Shown: positions 1 to 9,260, numbered from the stretch's first letter. The stretch is DNA of 64,000 nt from Flavobacterium aquatile LMG 4008 = ATCC 11947 (GCF_000757385.1 NZ_JRHH01000001.1:248001-312000), one strand, 5' to 3'. Notes: generated from the letters alone by a model not told the origin. Numbers and translations: made by a program.

Positions 1-980
1 AAAGTTTACTGCAAGGCGATTCGCATTATTGGGGAATTTGGTGGGGAAAAGAACCGTTTGAAAACTACGAGAGAAAAGTGGGTCGATTTATGAGTGAATA
101 CGGTTTTCAAGGAATGCCCAATTTGAAAACGTTTAAAAAATTTGCATCAAATGAAGAGTTGAATTTGACTTCAGAATCTGTGAAATCACATCAAAAACAT
201 GGAACTGGATATGAAACAATTAATGAATATATGGTACGCGATTACAATGTTCCGAAATTATTTGAAGATTATATTTATGTTTCGCAATTGCTACAAGCGG
301 ATGGAATGAAAACAGCAATTGAAGCACATCGACGAGCCAAACCTAATTGTATGGGAACTTTATATTGGCAATTGAATGATTGCTGGCCAGTTACTTCATG
401 GAGTTCGGTGGATTATTTTGGAAATTGGAAAGCTCTTCATTATCAAGTGAGAAAGAGTTTTGAGAATTTGTTGATTTCTGTTGATGAAGACGAATTGAAT
501 TATAAAATTTATCTAGTAAATGATTCTCTTGAAAATTTTGGTGGAAATTTTTATTTTGATTTACTTGACTTCAATGGAAACAAATTATGGAGTTCAAATG
601 TCGTCGCTGTTGTTCCAGCCAATTCTTCTTTGATTCATTTTGAGATTTCTAAGAAAGCATTTGAGGCGTTTAATTTGAAGGAAGTTTTACTTTCTGTTCA
701 TTTTAATTCACAAGACAAAATAGTTAATTCGCTTTACTATTTTGTGAAACCCAAAGACTTGAAACTTACAAAACCATCAATTAAAATCAATAAAATTGAC
801 GATGTAACTATTGAGGTTTCAAGTGATGTTTTGGCTAAAAATGTTTATTTATCTAGTGATGAAAATACTTTTTTTAGCGATAATTATTTTGATGTTTTAC
901 CAAATGAAAAAGTGATTGTAAAACTCTCGAAACCAGTTAAAAATATTGTTGTAAAATCGTTATTTGATACTTTAAAATAA
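1..980 (+). CDS. Beta-mannosidase (GH2), C-terminal part
   Basis: The reading frame is open from base 3 and is cut by the window edge; about 325 residues remain. GH2 beta-mannosidases release terminal beta-1,4-linked mannose. The segment before the first in-window start codon already reads as protein (SHYWGIWWGKEPFENYE), so a start at 78 would be false. The SEYGFQGMP motif at bases 93-119 holds the expected retaining nucleophile Glu (codon 96-98). The following GTLYWQLNDCWPV block is typical of the end of the GH2 barrel, and the rest is a beta-sandwich tail. No signal peptide can be judged because the N-terminus is missing. Family assignment is firm; exact substrate is inferred. Confidence 0.9.
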   Translation, partial: SLLQGDSHYWGIWWGKEPFENYERKVGRFMSEYGFQGMPNLKTFKKFASNEELNLTSESVKSHQKHGTGYETINEYMVRDYNVPKLFEDYIYVSQLLQADGMKTAIEAHRRAKPNCMGTLYWQLNDCWPVTSWSSVDYFGNWKALHYQVRKSFENLLISVDEDELNYKIYLVNDSLENFGGNFYFDLLDFNGNKLWSSNVVAVVPANSSLIHFEISKKAFEAFNLKEVLLSVHFNSQDKIVNSLYYFVKPKDLKLTKPSIKINKIDDVTIEVSSDVLAKNVYLSSDENTFFSDNYFDVLPNEKVIVKLSKPVKNIVVKSLFDTLK

Positions 981-1024
981 AGGTGTTTGGAACTTTGATA
1001 TTTACAAAAGACATTGGCTAATAT

Positions 1025-1133
1025 AGCCCTGATTGCAGTGGAAATAAAAAATGTCCCAATTGTTTTGGGACATTTTTTATTGCAACGGAAAGCAGGAAAA
1101 TGGACAACAAAAATGCCCAAGCCATTCGCTTCT
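1025..1133 (+). repeat. Dispersed intergenic element, copy 1 (AGCCCTGAT type)
   Basis: The element begins AGCCCTGATTGCAGTGG and ends near CCATTCGCTTC. Its centre is a hairpin with a perfect 17-bp stem (1043-1059 with 1065-1081), and a GCAACGGAAAGCAGGAAAA block follows. Related copies lie at 18830-18933, and in reverse at 13806-13907 and 34563-34659. Confidence 0.75.
1043..1081. terminator. Bidirectional terminator hairpin inside the repeat
   Basis: A perfect 17-bp stem with a 5-base loop has A-runs on one side and T-runs on the other. It lies between the convergent mannosidase and deoxynucleoside kinase genes and could end transcription from both sides. Confidence 0.8.
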
Positions 1134-1140
1134 AAATATT

Positions 1141-1755
1141 TTAAAATAAACCGTTTAATTCGGCGTCAATTCTATTGATTATCATTCCTAAATCTTCAGG
1201 ATTGTTTACAAAATCAATATTGTCAACGTCAATAATTAATAGTTTTCCTTTGGTGTATGTGGTAATCCAAGCCTCGTAACGTTCGTTCAATCGACTTAGG
1301 TAATCGATAGAAATGGAGTTTTCATATTCGCGTCCGCGTTTGTGAATTTGCCCAACTAAATTTGGAATAGAACTACGCAAATAAATCAGTAAATCTGGCG
1401 CTTCAACTAAGCTTTCCATTAATTCAAAAAGTGATGAATAGTTCTCGAAATCGCGGTTGGTCATTAATCCCATGGCGTGAAGATTGGGTGCGAAAATGTG
1501 CGCATCTTCATAAATTGTTCGGTCTTGAATGATTTTTTTTCCGCTTTCGCGAATTTGTAGCACTTGACGAAAACGACTGTTCAAGAAATAAATTTGTAGG
1601 TTGAACGACCAACGCTCCATTTGATGGTAAAAATCGTCAAGATACGGATTGTCAACTACGTCTTCAAAATGAGGTTCCCATTTAAAGTGTTTGGCTAAAA
1701 AACGCGTAAGAGTTGTTTTTCCAGCACCAATATTTCCTGCTACAGCTATATGCAT
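1141..1755 (-). CDS. Deoxynucleoside kinase
   Basis: This 204-residue P-loop kinase should phosphorylate deoxynucleosides in nucleotide salvage in the cytoplasm. The Walker A motif GNIGAGKTT lies at residues 7-15. A DRTIYEDA motif matches the DRS/ERS region that binds the sugar hydroxyl, and RGREYE fits the Arg-rich LID. Length is usual for the dCK/dGK family. The start overlaps the stop of the upstream gene (TAATG), so the two are probably co-translated. Which nucleoside is preferred cannot be read from the sequence. Confidence 0.9.
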   Translation of the reverse strand: MHIAVAGNIGAGKTTLTRFLAKHFKWEPHFEDVVDNPYLDDFYHQMERWSFNLQIYFLNSRFRQVLQIRESGKKIIQDRTIYEDAHIFAPNLHAMGLMTNRDFENYSSLFELMESLVEAPDLLIYLRSSIPNLVGQIHKRGREYENSISIDYLSRLNERYEAWITTYTKGKLLIIDVDNIDFVNNPEDLGMIINRIDAELNGLF

Positions 1756-2543
1756 TATGGTAAAGTAATTTTATAATTTGTAATTCCTTGGTCGGTAAAA
1801 ATAGATAAAATTTGGTCTTTGTAATAAAATTTTTGGAACGTTTTCTCAACAATTTCTATTTCGTAGGTTTTGTTTGTGCTTAGGTCACTCAAATAGAGCT
1901 TGTCATCTTTTGAGAAGAGCATTTTGTTTTCGCTGATGAATTTGGATTTTGTAGCAAATTCTGTTTTTCCGTTAGCAATTATTCGTCCGAAAATCGTGCA
2001 AGTAAACCAATTGTTTTGTTTGTCAATCCAATGAAAATAGTTGAAATCGGTTTGATAGTATTGGAATCCGTCGTTAATTGGAATTCCGAGATTTTGATAT
2101 TGATTGGTTGTTAAATCATACAAGCCAATTTGCTGATTTAAGGTATTGAAAAGCCATAATTTATTTTGCCCAGAAATTCCCATTGCGCTTGTTACAACTG
2201 GAGTTTCAAGGTTGGAGAATTCAATTTTTTGTATTTCGTTAAGGAAGTTATCGAGTATGATTACTGCGTTGAATTCTTCGTAAAAAACGATAACTTTCAA
2301 CGGATTTAGAATGTCGACTTTGGCTATTTTTCCTAAGGCAAGATTTTGATATTGAAGCAATTCAACATCTGTTTTTTTATAAATTACATTGTCTTTTATG
2401 TAAAAGTAATTTCTAAAGGAATCAAAACCAACAAATTCGGTAGCGTTTAGGGTAACAAAATCTTTTTTTTCAATTGTAATTTTTTGAGCAAATACAATTG
2501 AAAACGATAGAAACGATAAAATTGCCAACCCTTTTTTAAACAT
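1755..2543 (-). CDS. Secreted protein of unknown function
   Basis: The 262-residue product begins with a hydrophobic signal peptide ending near VFAQ (about residue 19). The remainder has no motif I recognise; short alternating beta-like segments with spaced Asn/Asp suggest a beta-propeller-like or beta-sandwich fold, which is a guess. It overlaps the deoxynucleoside kinase start by one base and is likely in the same transcript. Function unknown. Confidence 0.75.
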   Translation of the reverse strand: MFKKGLAILSFLSFSIVFAQKITIEKKDFVTLNATEFVGFDSFRNYFYIKDNVIYKKTDVELLQYQNLALGKIAKVDILNPLKVIVFYEEFNAVIILDNFLNEIQKIEFSNLETPVVTSAMGISGQNKLWLFNTLNQQIGLYDLTTNQYQNLGIPINDGFQYYQTDFNYFHWIDKQNNWFTCTIFGRIIANGKTEFATKSKFISENKMLFSKDDKLYLSDLSTNKTYEIEIVEKTFQKFYYKDQILSIFTDQGITNYKITLP

Positions 2544-2669
2544 AATGCTAAATTACATTAAACCTTTTAAATTTTAAGAAGTCATACCAATTATTTTAAC
2601 ATCAATTTGGTAACAAAATAGGTTTTCAATCGTCATATTTGTTACGTCGTATTTAAAAATCAACTTCTT

Positions 2670-3584
2670 ATGAAAAAAATATTCTTTTCGGTTAGTATGA
2701 TACTAACATTTATTGTTTCGCATGCGCAAAAAGATTTTCAAGGCATGGCGGTTTACGAATCTAAAACAAGTACTTCCGATTTTAAAGCTCAAATGTCTGG
2801 AAATAGAGATATTACGCCAGAGATGCAGAAAACTATAGAAGAACGAATGAAAAAAATGTTCGAAAAAACATTCATTTTAAATTTTGATAAACAAGCTTCT
2901 ATTTATAAAGAAGAAGAAAAATTAGACGCGCCAGGTCAAGGCGGCGGAATGCGAATGATGGCTTCTATGATGGGCGGCGGCGGAACGTATTACAAAAATG
3001 TAAAAGACAAGTCGTATGCGGTTGATAAAGAATTTATGGGAAAAGAATTTCTTATAAAAGATTCTTTAACGACTTACAAATGGAAAATGGAAGGTGAAAC
3101 ACGTCAAATAGGTGGTTACACTTGTTACAAAGCAACAGCGGTAATTCCGGCAAGTAAAACCGATTTTAGAAATTTCAGACCTAAAAAAGAAGAAGACAAA
3201 AAAGCAGACGAAAAGAAAGCTGCAGAAGCGAAAGCAGCCGATGGAAAAGCAAAAACAACTAGCTTTTTTGACGAATTAGATATGCCTAAAGAAATTACAA
3301 TTACAGCATGGTATACAATGGATATTCCTGTAAATCAAGGTCCAGAAGGATATTGGGGTTTGCCAGGATTAATTCTTGAAGTGAACGATGGTAAAACAAT
3401 AATATTATGTTCAAAAATTGTTTTAAATCCGAAAGATAGAGTTGAAATAAAAGCACCTAATAATGGAAAAGTAATTTCACAAAAAGATTACGACGAAACA
3501 ATTATCAAAAAAATGGAGGAGTTTAGATCAATGAATCAAGGTCAAGGCGGAAGAGGTGGAATGCAAATGAGAATGAGTAGATAA
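2670..3584 (+). CDS. GLPGLI family protein
   Basis: The name comes from the GLPGLI motif, here WGLPGLI at about residues 229-235. The 304-residue product has a signal peptide ending around residue 19 (VSHAQ), a Met/Gly-rich patch (about 90-105), and a Lys/Ala/Glu-rich low-complexity stretch (about 170-195) that is probably an exposed linker. The C-terminus is again Gly/Met-rich. It lies 39 bases upstream of an outer-membrane barrel gene, an arrangement often seen in Bacteroidota, so the two probably act together in the envelope. The biochemical role of this family is unknown; Met/Gly richness could reflect metal contact, which is speculation. Confidence 0.85.
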   Translation: MKKIFFSVSMILTFIVSHAQKDFQGMAVYESKTSTSDFKAQMSGNRDITPEMQKTIEERMKKMFEKTFILNFDKQASIYKEEEKLDAPGQGGGMRMMASMMGGGGTYYKNVKDKSYAVDKEFMGKEFLIKDSLTTYKWKMEGETRQIGGYTCYKATAVIPASKTDFRNFRPKKEEDKKADEKKAAEAKAADGKAKTTSFFDELDMPKEITITAWYTMDIPVNQGPEGYWGLPGLILEVNDGKTIILCSKIVLNPKDRVEIKAPNNGKVISQKDYDETIIKKMEEFRSMNQGQGGRGGMQMRMSR

Positions 3585-3623
3585 TTTTTTCACAAACAAA
3601 CAAAAATAACCACAATCTAATCG

Positions 3624-6326
3624 ATGAAAAAAATACTTTTATTCGCTCTTTTATTTACTTATACAATTTCACTTTCACAAACTATTCGTTTTGAAGGTAG
3701 CGTTTTAGAATCGGGTAAAACTCCTCTTGAAATGGCTAATGTTATGGCGGTAAATCAAGCCACAAAAGCGGTTGACGCCTACGGAATTACCAATGACAAA
3801 GGTAAGTTTGTTTTAAATTTAAACAAAAACGCAACTTATAACGTCAAGATAAGTTATCTCGGAATGCAAAATAAGGAGATAACTATAACTACACAATCTG
3901 AAAATATTACTCAAAATATTACTTTGGAACCTGGAGGAATTGAACTTGAAGGTGTAGAAATTGTTCGTGAAATGCCAGTTTCTATAAAAGGTGATACCAT
4001 TGTTTACAATGCAGATTCATTTAAAACTGGAACCGAAAGAAAACTAGAAGATATCTTAAAAAAACTTCCCGGAGTTGAAGTAAATGCTGATGGTGAAGTA
4101 GAAGTTGAAGGCAAGAAAGTTACCAAATTGATGGTGGAAGGAAAAGATTTCTTCGATGGTGATACCAAATTAGGGGTTAAAAATATTCCTGCCGATGCGA
4201 TTGATAAAGTACAGGTTTTAAGAAATTACAACGAAAACTCGATCTTAAAAGGTGTTGAAAACAATCAGGATAATATTGCGATGAATATCAAACTAAAATC
4301 TGGAAAGAAAAACTTCTGGTTTGGTGATATGACTGCAGGAATTGGTGTTGGTCACGACGAAGAACGCTATTTAATCAATCCAAAATTATTCTATTACAAC
4401 CCAAAATACAGCATAAATATCATCACTAATTTTAATAATATTGGTGAGTTGCCATTGACAATCCAAGATTATTTTAAATTCACAGGCGGTTTTAGAAACA
4501 TGATGGGAAAAGGTGGTTCTAGTTTTAATGTTTCTTCTAATGATTTAGGAATTTCGCTTTTAAGAAACAATCGAGCTAAAGAAATTGAAACCAATTTTGG
4601 AGCAACAAATTTCTCTTATAATGTTACTAAAACATGGAGTTTAAGCGGATTCGGAATTATATCTTCATCAATAACCGATTTAGAAACGAAATCACAAACT
4701 AATATTTTTGTTCCAAATTCATCCGAAGTTGCTACTACAGAAAATAGAGAAGAAGTTGCACACCAAAAAAGTAGTTTAGGATTATTCAAATTGAGTTCGA
4801 GTTATAAACCAAGTGCACGATTTCAATTTGATTACGATGTTTTAGGAAAAATTTCAAAGCAAGACGAAAACAACAATTTGTTACGAGAATCAATTGTTTC
4901 AGGAACGTCAGATACAGAAAATATTTTTACTTCTAAAAAGCAAGATCCAACTTCGTTAAATCAGAATTTGAGCGCCTATTACACACAAAGTGACAAGAAC
5001 ATTTTTGCTTTCGAAATGCAACATTTGTATCAAGATGAAGATCCGTTTTACAATGCAAATTTAGAAACGCAACCTTTTAATTTACTAGGTTACACTTCAG
5101 GAGAAAATAGAAACGATATTAATCAAAGTCGTTTTGTTAAGACCAACAAAATCGATGCGAAATTAGATTATTATTACATGGTTACACCTAAAAGTAATAT
5201 CAATGTGACTTTAGGAAATACCTATTCGCACCAAACTTTCGACTCGTCAATTTACCAAGTTTTAGACGATGGTTCTGTAAATGATTTAGACAATCCTACT
5301 AATACAAATGATGTAACTTATAATTTTAATGACGCCTTTTTAGGACTGCATTATAAAATTCTTTCAGGAAAATTCACGTTCACACCAGGAGTTAGTTTTC
5401 ATAGTTATGATATGACCAACACACAATTGGGTTCTAAATTCAATATGAATTTCTTTAGAATTTTACCGGATTTTCTAGCTATTTATCAAATAAAAAAATC
5501 AGAAACATTAACGTATAACTTCGGATTAACAAATAATTTTACAGATATTAATCGTCTTGCGGAAGGTTTTGTTTTAAACGGATACAACAGTTTGTCGCGA
5601 GGTTCAAGAACATTAGAAAACTCTACAGTTCAGTCACATTCGCTTACTTTTAGAAAATTTAATATGTTCAATTTCGAGAACATAAACGCCAATATTAACT
5701 ACACAAAATCAGTGGATGCCGTTAAAACGCAATCGGTTTTTGATGGAGTAAATCAATCCTCTTCTCCATTTAATTCAGATTTTGCAGACGAATCAATTTC
5801 GGGTTTTGCAAGCTACGGTCGTTCTTTCTTGAAAAACTACAAAGCTTCTTTCAACACAAGATTGAACTGGTCTAAATTTAATAATATTCAAAATACTATT
5901 TTGGTTACAAACGAAAGTTTTACACAAGTGCATTCACTTTCTCTTTCTACAAATTATAAAAATTTACCAAACTTAGAAGTTGGATATAGCTTAACAATAA
6001 ATGATTATGCTGGTTCTAAATTCTATACTGATAGACCATCAGCAAGATTGGATTATTACTTTTTAAAGAGTTTTTCTTTTGTTTCCGAGTATGAATTTTA
6101 TCATTATTATAACGCCGATAAAACTGTTGAAAACGAGTACGATTTCCTTTCAGCAAGTTTAATTTATCAGAAAAAAGACAGTAAATGGGAATACAAAGTT
6201 GCGGCAACCAATTTGCTAAATACAACTTCGTTAAATGATGATAGTTTCTCGCAATTCTCAACAAGAACATCACAATATACAGTGCAACCAAGATACATTA
6301 TTCTTAGTTTAAAATACAATTTGTAA
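3624..6326 (+). CDS. Outer-membrane beta-barrel protein, TonB-receptor-like
   Basis: The product is 900 residues with a signal peptide (to about residue 19, ISLSQ). A carboxypeptidase-regulatory-like beta-sandwich domain follows (about 20-105), then a plug-like region (KKLPGVEVNADGEVEVEGKKV, about 145-165). A long run of alternating aromatic-rich strands ends in Leu, as expected for a large outer-membrane barrel. This is the barrel family usually partnered with GLPGLI proteins. No typical TonB box was identified, so active transport is not assured. Probably co-transcribed with the gene at 2670. Confidence 0.85.
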   Translation: MKKILLFALLFTYTISLSQTIRFEGSVLESGKTPLEMANVMAVNQATKAVDAYGITNDKGKFVLNLNKNATYNVKISYLGMQNKEITITTQSENITQNITLEPGGIELEGVEIVREMPVSIKGDTIVYNADSFKTGTERKLEDILKKLPGVEVNADGEVEVEGKKVTKLMVEGKDFFDGDTKLGVKNIPADAIDKVQVLRNYNENSILKGVENNQDNIAMNIKLKSGKKNFWFGDMTAGIGVGHDEERYLINPKLFYYNPKYSINIITNFNNIGELPLTIQDYFKFTGGFRNMMGKGGSSFNVSSNDLGISLLRNNRAKEIETNFGATNFSYNVTKTWSLSGFGIISSSITDLETKSQTNIFVPNSSEVATTENREEVAHQKSSLGLFKLSSSYKPSARFQFDYDVLGKISKQDENNNLLRESIVSGTSDTENIFTSKKQDPTSLNQNLSAYYTQSDKNIFAFEMQHLYQDEDPFYNANLETQPFNLLGYTSGENRNDINQSRFVKTNKIDAKLDYYYMVTPKSNINVTLGNTYSHQTFDSSIYQVLDDGSVNDLDNPTNTNDVTYNFNDAFLGLHYKILSGKFTFTPGVSFHSYDMTNTQLGSKFNMNFFRILPDFLAIYQIKKSETLTYNFGLTNNFTDINRLAEGFVLNGYNSLSRGSRTLENSTVQSHSLTFRKFNMFNFENINANINYTKSVDAVKTQSVFDGVNQSSSPFNSDFADESISGFASYGRSFLKNYKASFNTRLNWSKFNNIQNTILVTNESFTQVHSLSLSTNYKNLPNLEVGYSLTINDYAGSKFYTDRPSARLDYYFLKSFSFVSEYEFYHYYNADKTVENEYDFLSASLIYQKKDSKWEYKVAATNLLNTTSLNDDSFSQFSTRTSQYTVQPRYIILSLKYNL

Positions 6327-6329
6327 TAA

Positions 6330-6472
6330 GAAGCTAATCCAGCTTTCCATTGCAAGTCTTCAACAAAAATGCCATTTTTCTACGCAACAAAAAGAGCTTC
6401 CGTTGGTCGCTTTTTTGTTACAAGAAAAATTGGCATTTTTTGTTTTCAGAGCTTTCCATTCCAGTCTGGGCT
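6330..6472 (+). repeat. Dispersed intergenic element, second subfamily, copy A
   Basis: The block starts GAAGCTAATCCAGCTTTCC and ends CCAGTCTGGGCT, with GCTTCCGTTGGTCGC in the middle. A close relative is at 20847-20988. Both ends resemble the ends of the AGCCCTGAT-type element read in reverse, so the two subfamilies are probably related. Confidence 0.7.
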
Positions 6473-6512
6473 AAAAAAAACCTGACTAATTGAAGCTAGG
6501 TTTTTGTATAAT

Positions 6513-6537
6513 GTCATTCTGAATTTATTTCAGAATC
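6513..6537 (+). repeat. 25-nt hairpin repeat (GTCAT...ATC), copy with T-A pair
   Basis: The sequence is GTCAT-T-CTGAA-loop-TTCAG-A-ATC. Copies with the same frame but other base pairs at the variable stem position lie at 13779-13803 (A-T), 32663-32687 (G-C, inside aroA) and 34720-34738 (C-G). Confidence 0.75.
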
Positions 6538-6543
6538 TAAAGA

Positions 6544-7794
6544 TTAAATCCCAAAAGCGGCTTTCACTTGATCAACAAAATCTAATTTCTCCCAAGTAAA
6601 CAATTCAACTTCAACAGTTTTTGTAAGTCCACCTGGAGCGTGAAAAGTTTTTGTAACCGTTTGTGGCGTTCTTCCCATGTGCCCATAAGCTGCAGTTTCG
6701 CTGTAAATAGGATTTCTCAATTTCAAGCGTTGCTCAATAAAATACGGACGCATATCAAAAATAGCTTCTACTTTTTTACTAATTTCTCCATCAGTCAAAT
6801 TCACTTTCGAAGTTCCATAAGTAACTACATTTATAGAAGTTGGTTTAGCAACTCCAATAGCATATGAAACCTGAACCAAAATTTCATCAGCAACTCCAGC
6901 AGCAACCAAGTTTTTCGCAATATGACGTGTTGCATAAGCTGCACTTCTATCCACTTTACTTGGATCTTTTCCAGAAAATGCACCACCACCATGAGCACCT
7001 TTTCCTCCATAAGTATCCACGATAATTTTTCTTCCTGTCAATCCAGTGTCTCCGTGTGGTCCACCAATTACAAATTTCCCAGTTGGATTGATGTGATACG
7101 TAATATTGTCATTAAATAAATGAGCATATTGAGGATATTTTGCCTTGACTCTCGGAATCAAAATAGAAACTAAATCCGATTTAATTTTTGCCAACATGGT
7201 CGCTTCTTCATCAAAATCGTCGTGTTGTGTAGAAATTACAATCGCATCAATTCGTTGCGGTTTATTATCATCAGAATATTCTAGAGTAACTTGCGATTTA
7301 GCATCTGGACGTAAATAAGTAATTTCGTTATTTTCTCTTCTCAAAGTTGCCAATTCTCTCAACAAAGCATGAGATAAATCCAATGCCAATGGCATGTAAT
7401 TTTCAGTTTCATTTGTTGCATAACCAAACATCATTCCTTGATCTCCAGCACCTTGTTCTTCTTTGCTAGCTCTATCAACACCTTGGTTAATATCTGCCGA
7501 TTGCTCGTGAATTGCAGAAAGAATTCCACAAGAATTTGCTTCAAACATGTATTCACTTTTGGTATATCCAATTTTTCTAATTACTTCTCTAGCAATGTGT
7601 TGAACGTCAAGATACGTGTTTGATTTTACTTCACCAGCAAGAATAACTTGACCAGTTGTAACTAGCGTTTCACAAGCCACTTTCGATTCAGCATCAAATG
7701 CTAAAAAATTATCGATTAATGCATCAGAGATTTGATCTGCTATTTTGTCTGGATGTCCTTCACTAACTGACTCTGACGTAAATAAATAAGCCAT
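6544..7794 (-). CDS. metK: S-adenosylmethionine synthetase
   Basis: MetK makes S-adenosylmethionine from methionine and ATP. The 416-residue product has the N-terminal GHPDK motif (residues 13-17), the [12 protein letters not shown] signature (about 113-124) and the Gly-rich [14 protein letters not shown] loop (about 270). Length is slightly above the classical 384 and normal for Bacteroidota. It reads away from the T9SS gene at 8085. A SAM-II-type riboswitch and a terminator-like hairpin sit in its leader, so SAM itself probably sets its expression. Confidence 0.97.
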   Translation of the reverse strand: MAYLFTSESVSEGHPDKIADQISDALIDNFLAFDAESKVACETLVTTGQVILAGEVKSNTYLDVQHIAREVIRKIGYTKSEYMFEANSCGILSAIHEQSADINQGVDRASKEEQGAGDQGMMFGYATNETENYMPLALDLSHALLRELATLRRENNEITYLRPDAKSQVTLEYSDDNKPQRIDAIVISTQHDDFDEEATMLAKIKSDLVSILIPRVKAKYPQYAHLFNDNITYHINPTGKFVIGGPHGDTGLTGRKIIVDTYGGKGAHGGGAFSGKDPSKVDRSAAYATRHIAKNLVAAGVADEILVQVSYAIGVAKPTSINVVTYGTSKVNLTDGEISKKVEAIFDMRPYFIEQRLKLRNPIYSETAAYGHMGRTPQTVTKTFHAPGGLTKTVEVELFTWEKLDFVDQVKAAFGI

Positions 7795-7853
7795 AATATA
7801 ATTTAATTTTAAATTAATTTTTGTGAAGAAAAATTCGAATTGCGGGAAAAAAG

Positions 7854-7878
7854 GCTAAAGGAGAGTTTCTGCTTTAGC
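7854..7878 (-). terminator. Terminator-like hairpin in the metK leader
   Basis: On the minus strand GCTAAAG and CTTTAGC form a 7-bp stem followed by CTTTTTT. The 5' arm is the same GCTAAAG that ends the riboswitch aptamer, so the two structures should compete. Confidence 0.6.
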
Positions 7879-7918
7879 ATTTTTTTACGAGGTTGCAATC
7901 AGTTCAAATTTTTCCTCT
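7872..7918 (-). promoter_or_regulatory. SAM-II-type riboswitch upstream of metK
   Basis: Reading the minus strand, the stem AGAGG/CCTCG encloses AATTTGAACTGATTGCAA and is followed by an A-run and TGCTAAAG. The order ATTGCAA, second half-stem, A-rich linker and GCTAAAG matches the SAM-II (metA/SAM-alpha) pseudoknot known from alphaproteobacteria and Bacteroidota. It starts just after a good promoter and lies about 75 bases before the metK start. Assignment is from remembered consensus, not a covariance search. Confidence 0.78.
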
Positions 7919-7930
7919 TTATTTCGAGTG

Positions 7931-7938
7931 CAAATATA
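7931..7938 (-). promoter_or_regulatory. metK promoter -7 element (TATATTTG)
   Basis: The minus strand reads TATATTTG, an exact TAnnTTTG Bacteroidota -7 box. Transcription would begin about 7 bases downstream, immediately before the riboswitch. Confidence 0.7.
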
Positions 7939-8048
7939 TAAAATGTATTTTTAAATGATTTCAAATTTTTCAAAATTCTTTAATTACTTTTTACGTAGGA
8001 CAAGATGTTAAAATAGTGAGCATTAAATTTTTTGTACTATTTTTTTTA

Positions 8049-8056
8049 TAGCTTTG
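8049..8056 (+). promoter_or_regulatory. Promoter -7 element for the T9SS protein (TAGCTTTG)
   Basis: An exact TAnnTTTG match has a TTTG at 8031-8034 as possible -33 element. It lies 29 bases before the start codon at 8085. Confidence 0.6.
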
Positions 8057-8084
8057 TGATAAATCAATTTTAAAACATTTAACT

Positions 8085-9005
8085 ATGAAAAAAACTTTAC
8101 TTTCTTTATTATTAATTCCATTTTTTGGAATAGCGCAAAATCAATTCTCTTTTGGATTTGATGGAACTACTGCGGCTATGATTTCAGCTGGATGGCAATC
8201 TACTAATCAAAGTTCACCTGTTGGTGCTTCTACATGGAATAATGCAACTTTCACAGTTCCTCTTGCAAATGCAATTTTCGGAAGTGGAAATACCACTACT
8301 GTTCCTATTGGGCAAGCTGGTGGAAATAATTCTTTTGCATTAGTCAACTTCAACAGTACAACTGGAGCAGGAACAATTAGCAATTGGTTAATTACGCCAA
8401 ATATTACTGTTGAAAATGGTGATATTGTTACTTTTTATTCTAGAAAAGGTACAGATGGAACTACTGATTATCCAGATCGTTTAGAGCTAAGAATGAGTAC
8501 AGCAGCTACAACTGTTTTGCCATCTGGAGCTTTAGATGTCGGAAGTTTTACAACTCTTGGGGTTAGTGTAAATCCAACTTTGGTAAATGGATTTGTATAT
8601 CCTAAAGTATGGACGCAATATACATATACTGTTGCTGGATTAACTGGGCCAACTCCAGTGAAATTTGCATTCAGATATTTTGTTACAAATGGTGGTCCAA
8701 GTGGTGCTAATTCTGACATTATTGGTATTGATACATTTTCTGTTGACAGAACTTTAAGCACAGATGATTTCTTTAAAAACAACTTTGCAGTTTATCCAAA
8801 TCCTGCTACTGATATAATTAATATTTCAAATGTTAACAGCCTTGAAATTTCTGCAGCTACAATTACAGATATCAACGGTAGAATTGTAAAAGAGTTTAGA
8901 TCTTCTATAGAATCTATAAATATTTCTGATTTAAATTCAGGAGTTTATTTCTTGAAAATTAGCACATTAGATGGTTCTGGAACTACTAAAATTGTTAAGA
9001 ATTAA
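8085..9005 (+). CDS. Secreted protein with choice-of-anchor-like domain and T9SS sorting signal
   Basis: The 306-residue protein has an 18-residue signal peptide (ends FGIAQ). A beta-rich domain with SNWLITPNITVENGDIV and a TYPDRLELR-like strand follows, typical of the choice-of-anchor J/cleaved-adhesin fold (about 20-225). The last 75 residues (FAVYPNPATDIINI, then DINGRIVKEF, then GVYFLKI) form a type A type IX secretion C-terminal signal. It should be exported across the outer membrane and attached to the surface or released. Ligand unknown. A strong terminator follows the gene. Confidence 0.88.
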   Translation: MKKTLLSLLLIPFFGIAQNQFSFGFDGTTAAMISAGWQSTNQSSPVGASTWNNATFTVPLANAIFGSGNTTTVPIGQAGGNNSFALVNFNSTTGAGTISNWLITPNITVENGDIVTFYSRKGTDGTTDYPDRLELRMSTAATTVLPSGALDVGSFTTLGVSVNPTLVNGFVYPKVWTQYTYTVAGLTGPTPVKFAFRYFVTNGGPSGANSDIIGIDTFSVDRTLSTDDFFKNNFAVYPNPATDIINISNVNSLEISAATITDINGRIVKEFRSSIESINISDLNSGVYFLKISTLDGSGTTKIVKN

Positions 9006-9024
9006 TCAACAGATAAGTCATTCT

Positions 9025-9051
9025 AAACCCACTTTTTAAGTGGGTTTTTTT
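9025..9051 (+). terminator. Terminator after the T9SS gene
   Basis: AAACCCACT and AGTGGGTTT form a 9-bp stem followed by a T-run. Confidence 0.85.
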
Positions 9052-9134
9052 ATTTACAAAAATGTTAAAATTTAAATTTTATTTTTTTTATTCAAAATAA
9101 CTTCAGAAGTTTGCTCCATCAAAAAAAAGAAAAA

Positions 9135-9203
9135 ATGAATTTAACAATGTGCAATATGTGTCGTATGATGTGGAAACTTCCGCAGAGCACTTCTATTGCA
9201 TAA
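9135..9203 (+). CDS. Methionine/cysteine leader peptide 1
   Basis: A 22-codon frame begins ATGAATTTAACAATGTGC. Five of its 22 residues are Met and two are Cys, concentrated in the first twelve codons (MNLTMCNMCRMMW). It has no homology-type features and sits between a terminator and an attenuator upstream of methionine genes. The role is inferred to be translation-coupled sensing of charged Met-tRNA (possibly also Cys-tRNA). Its 3' part (bases 9180-9187) repeats the 3' arm of the downstream terminator. Confidence 0.8.
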   Translation: MNLTMCNMCRMMWKLPQSTSIA

Positions 9204-9232
9204 TTTTAAATTTTTAAAATATATTCAAATGA

Positions 9233-9260
9233 AACCTCTGCAAACCGCAGAGGTTTTTTT
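9233..9260 (+). terminator. Attenuator 1
   Basis: AACCTCTGC (9233-9241) pairs with GCAGAGGTT (9247-9255) and is followed by T's. The left arm can pair instead with GCAGAG at 9182-9187 inside leader 1, giving the antiterminator. Confidence 0.82.

Noticed and set aside
884-1120. Minus-strand ORF at the mannosidase end
   Set aside because: It runs through the dispersed repeat and its 17-bp hairpin; no protein features.
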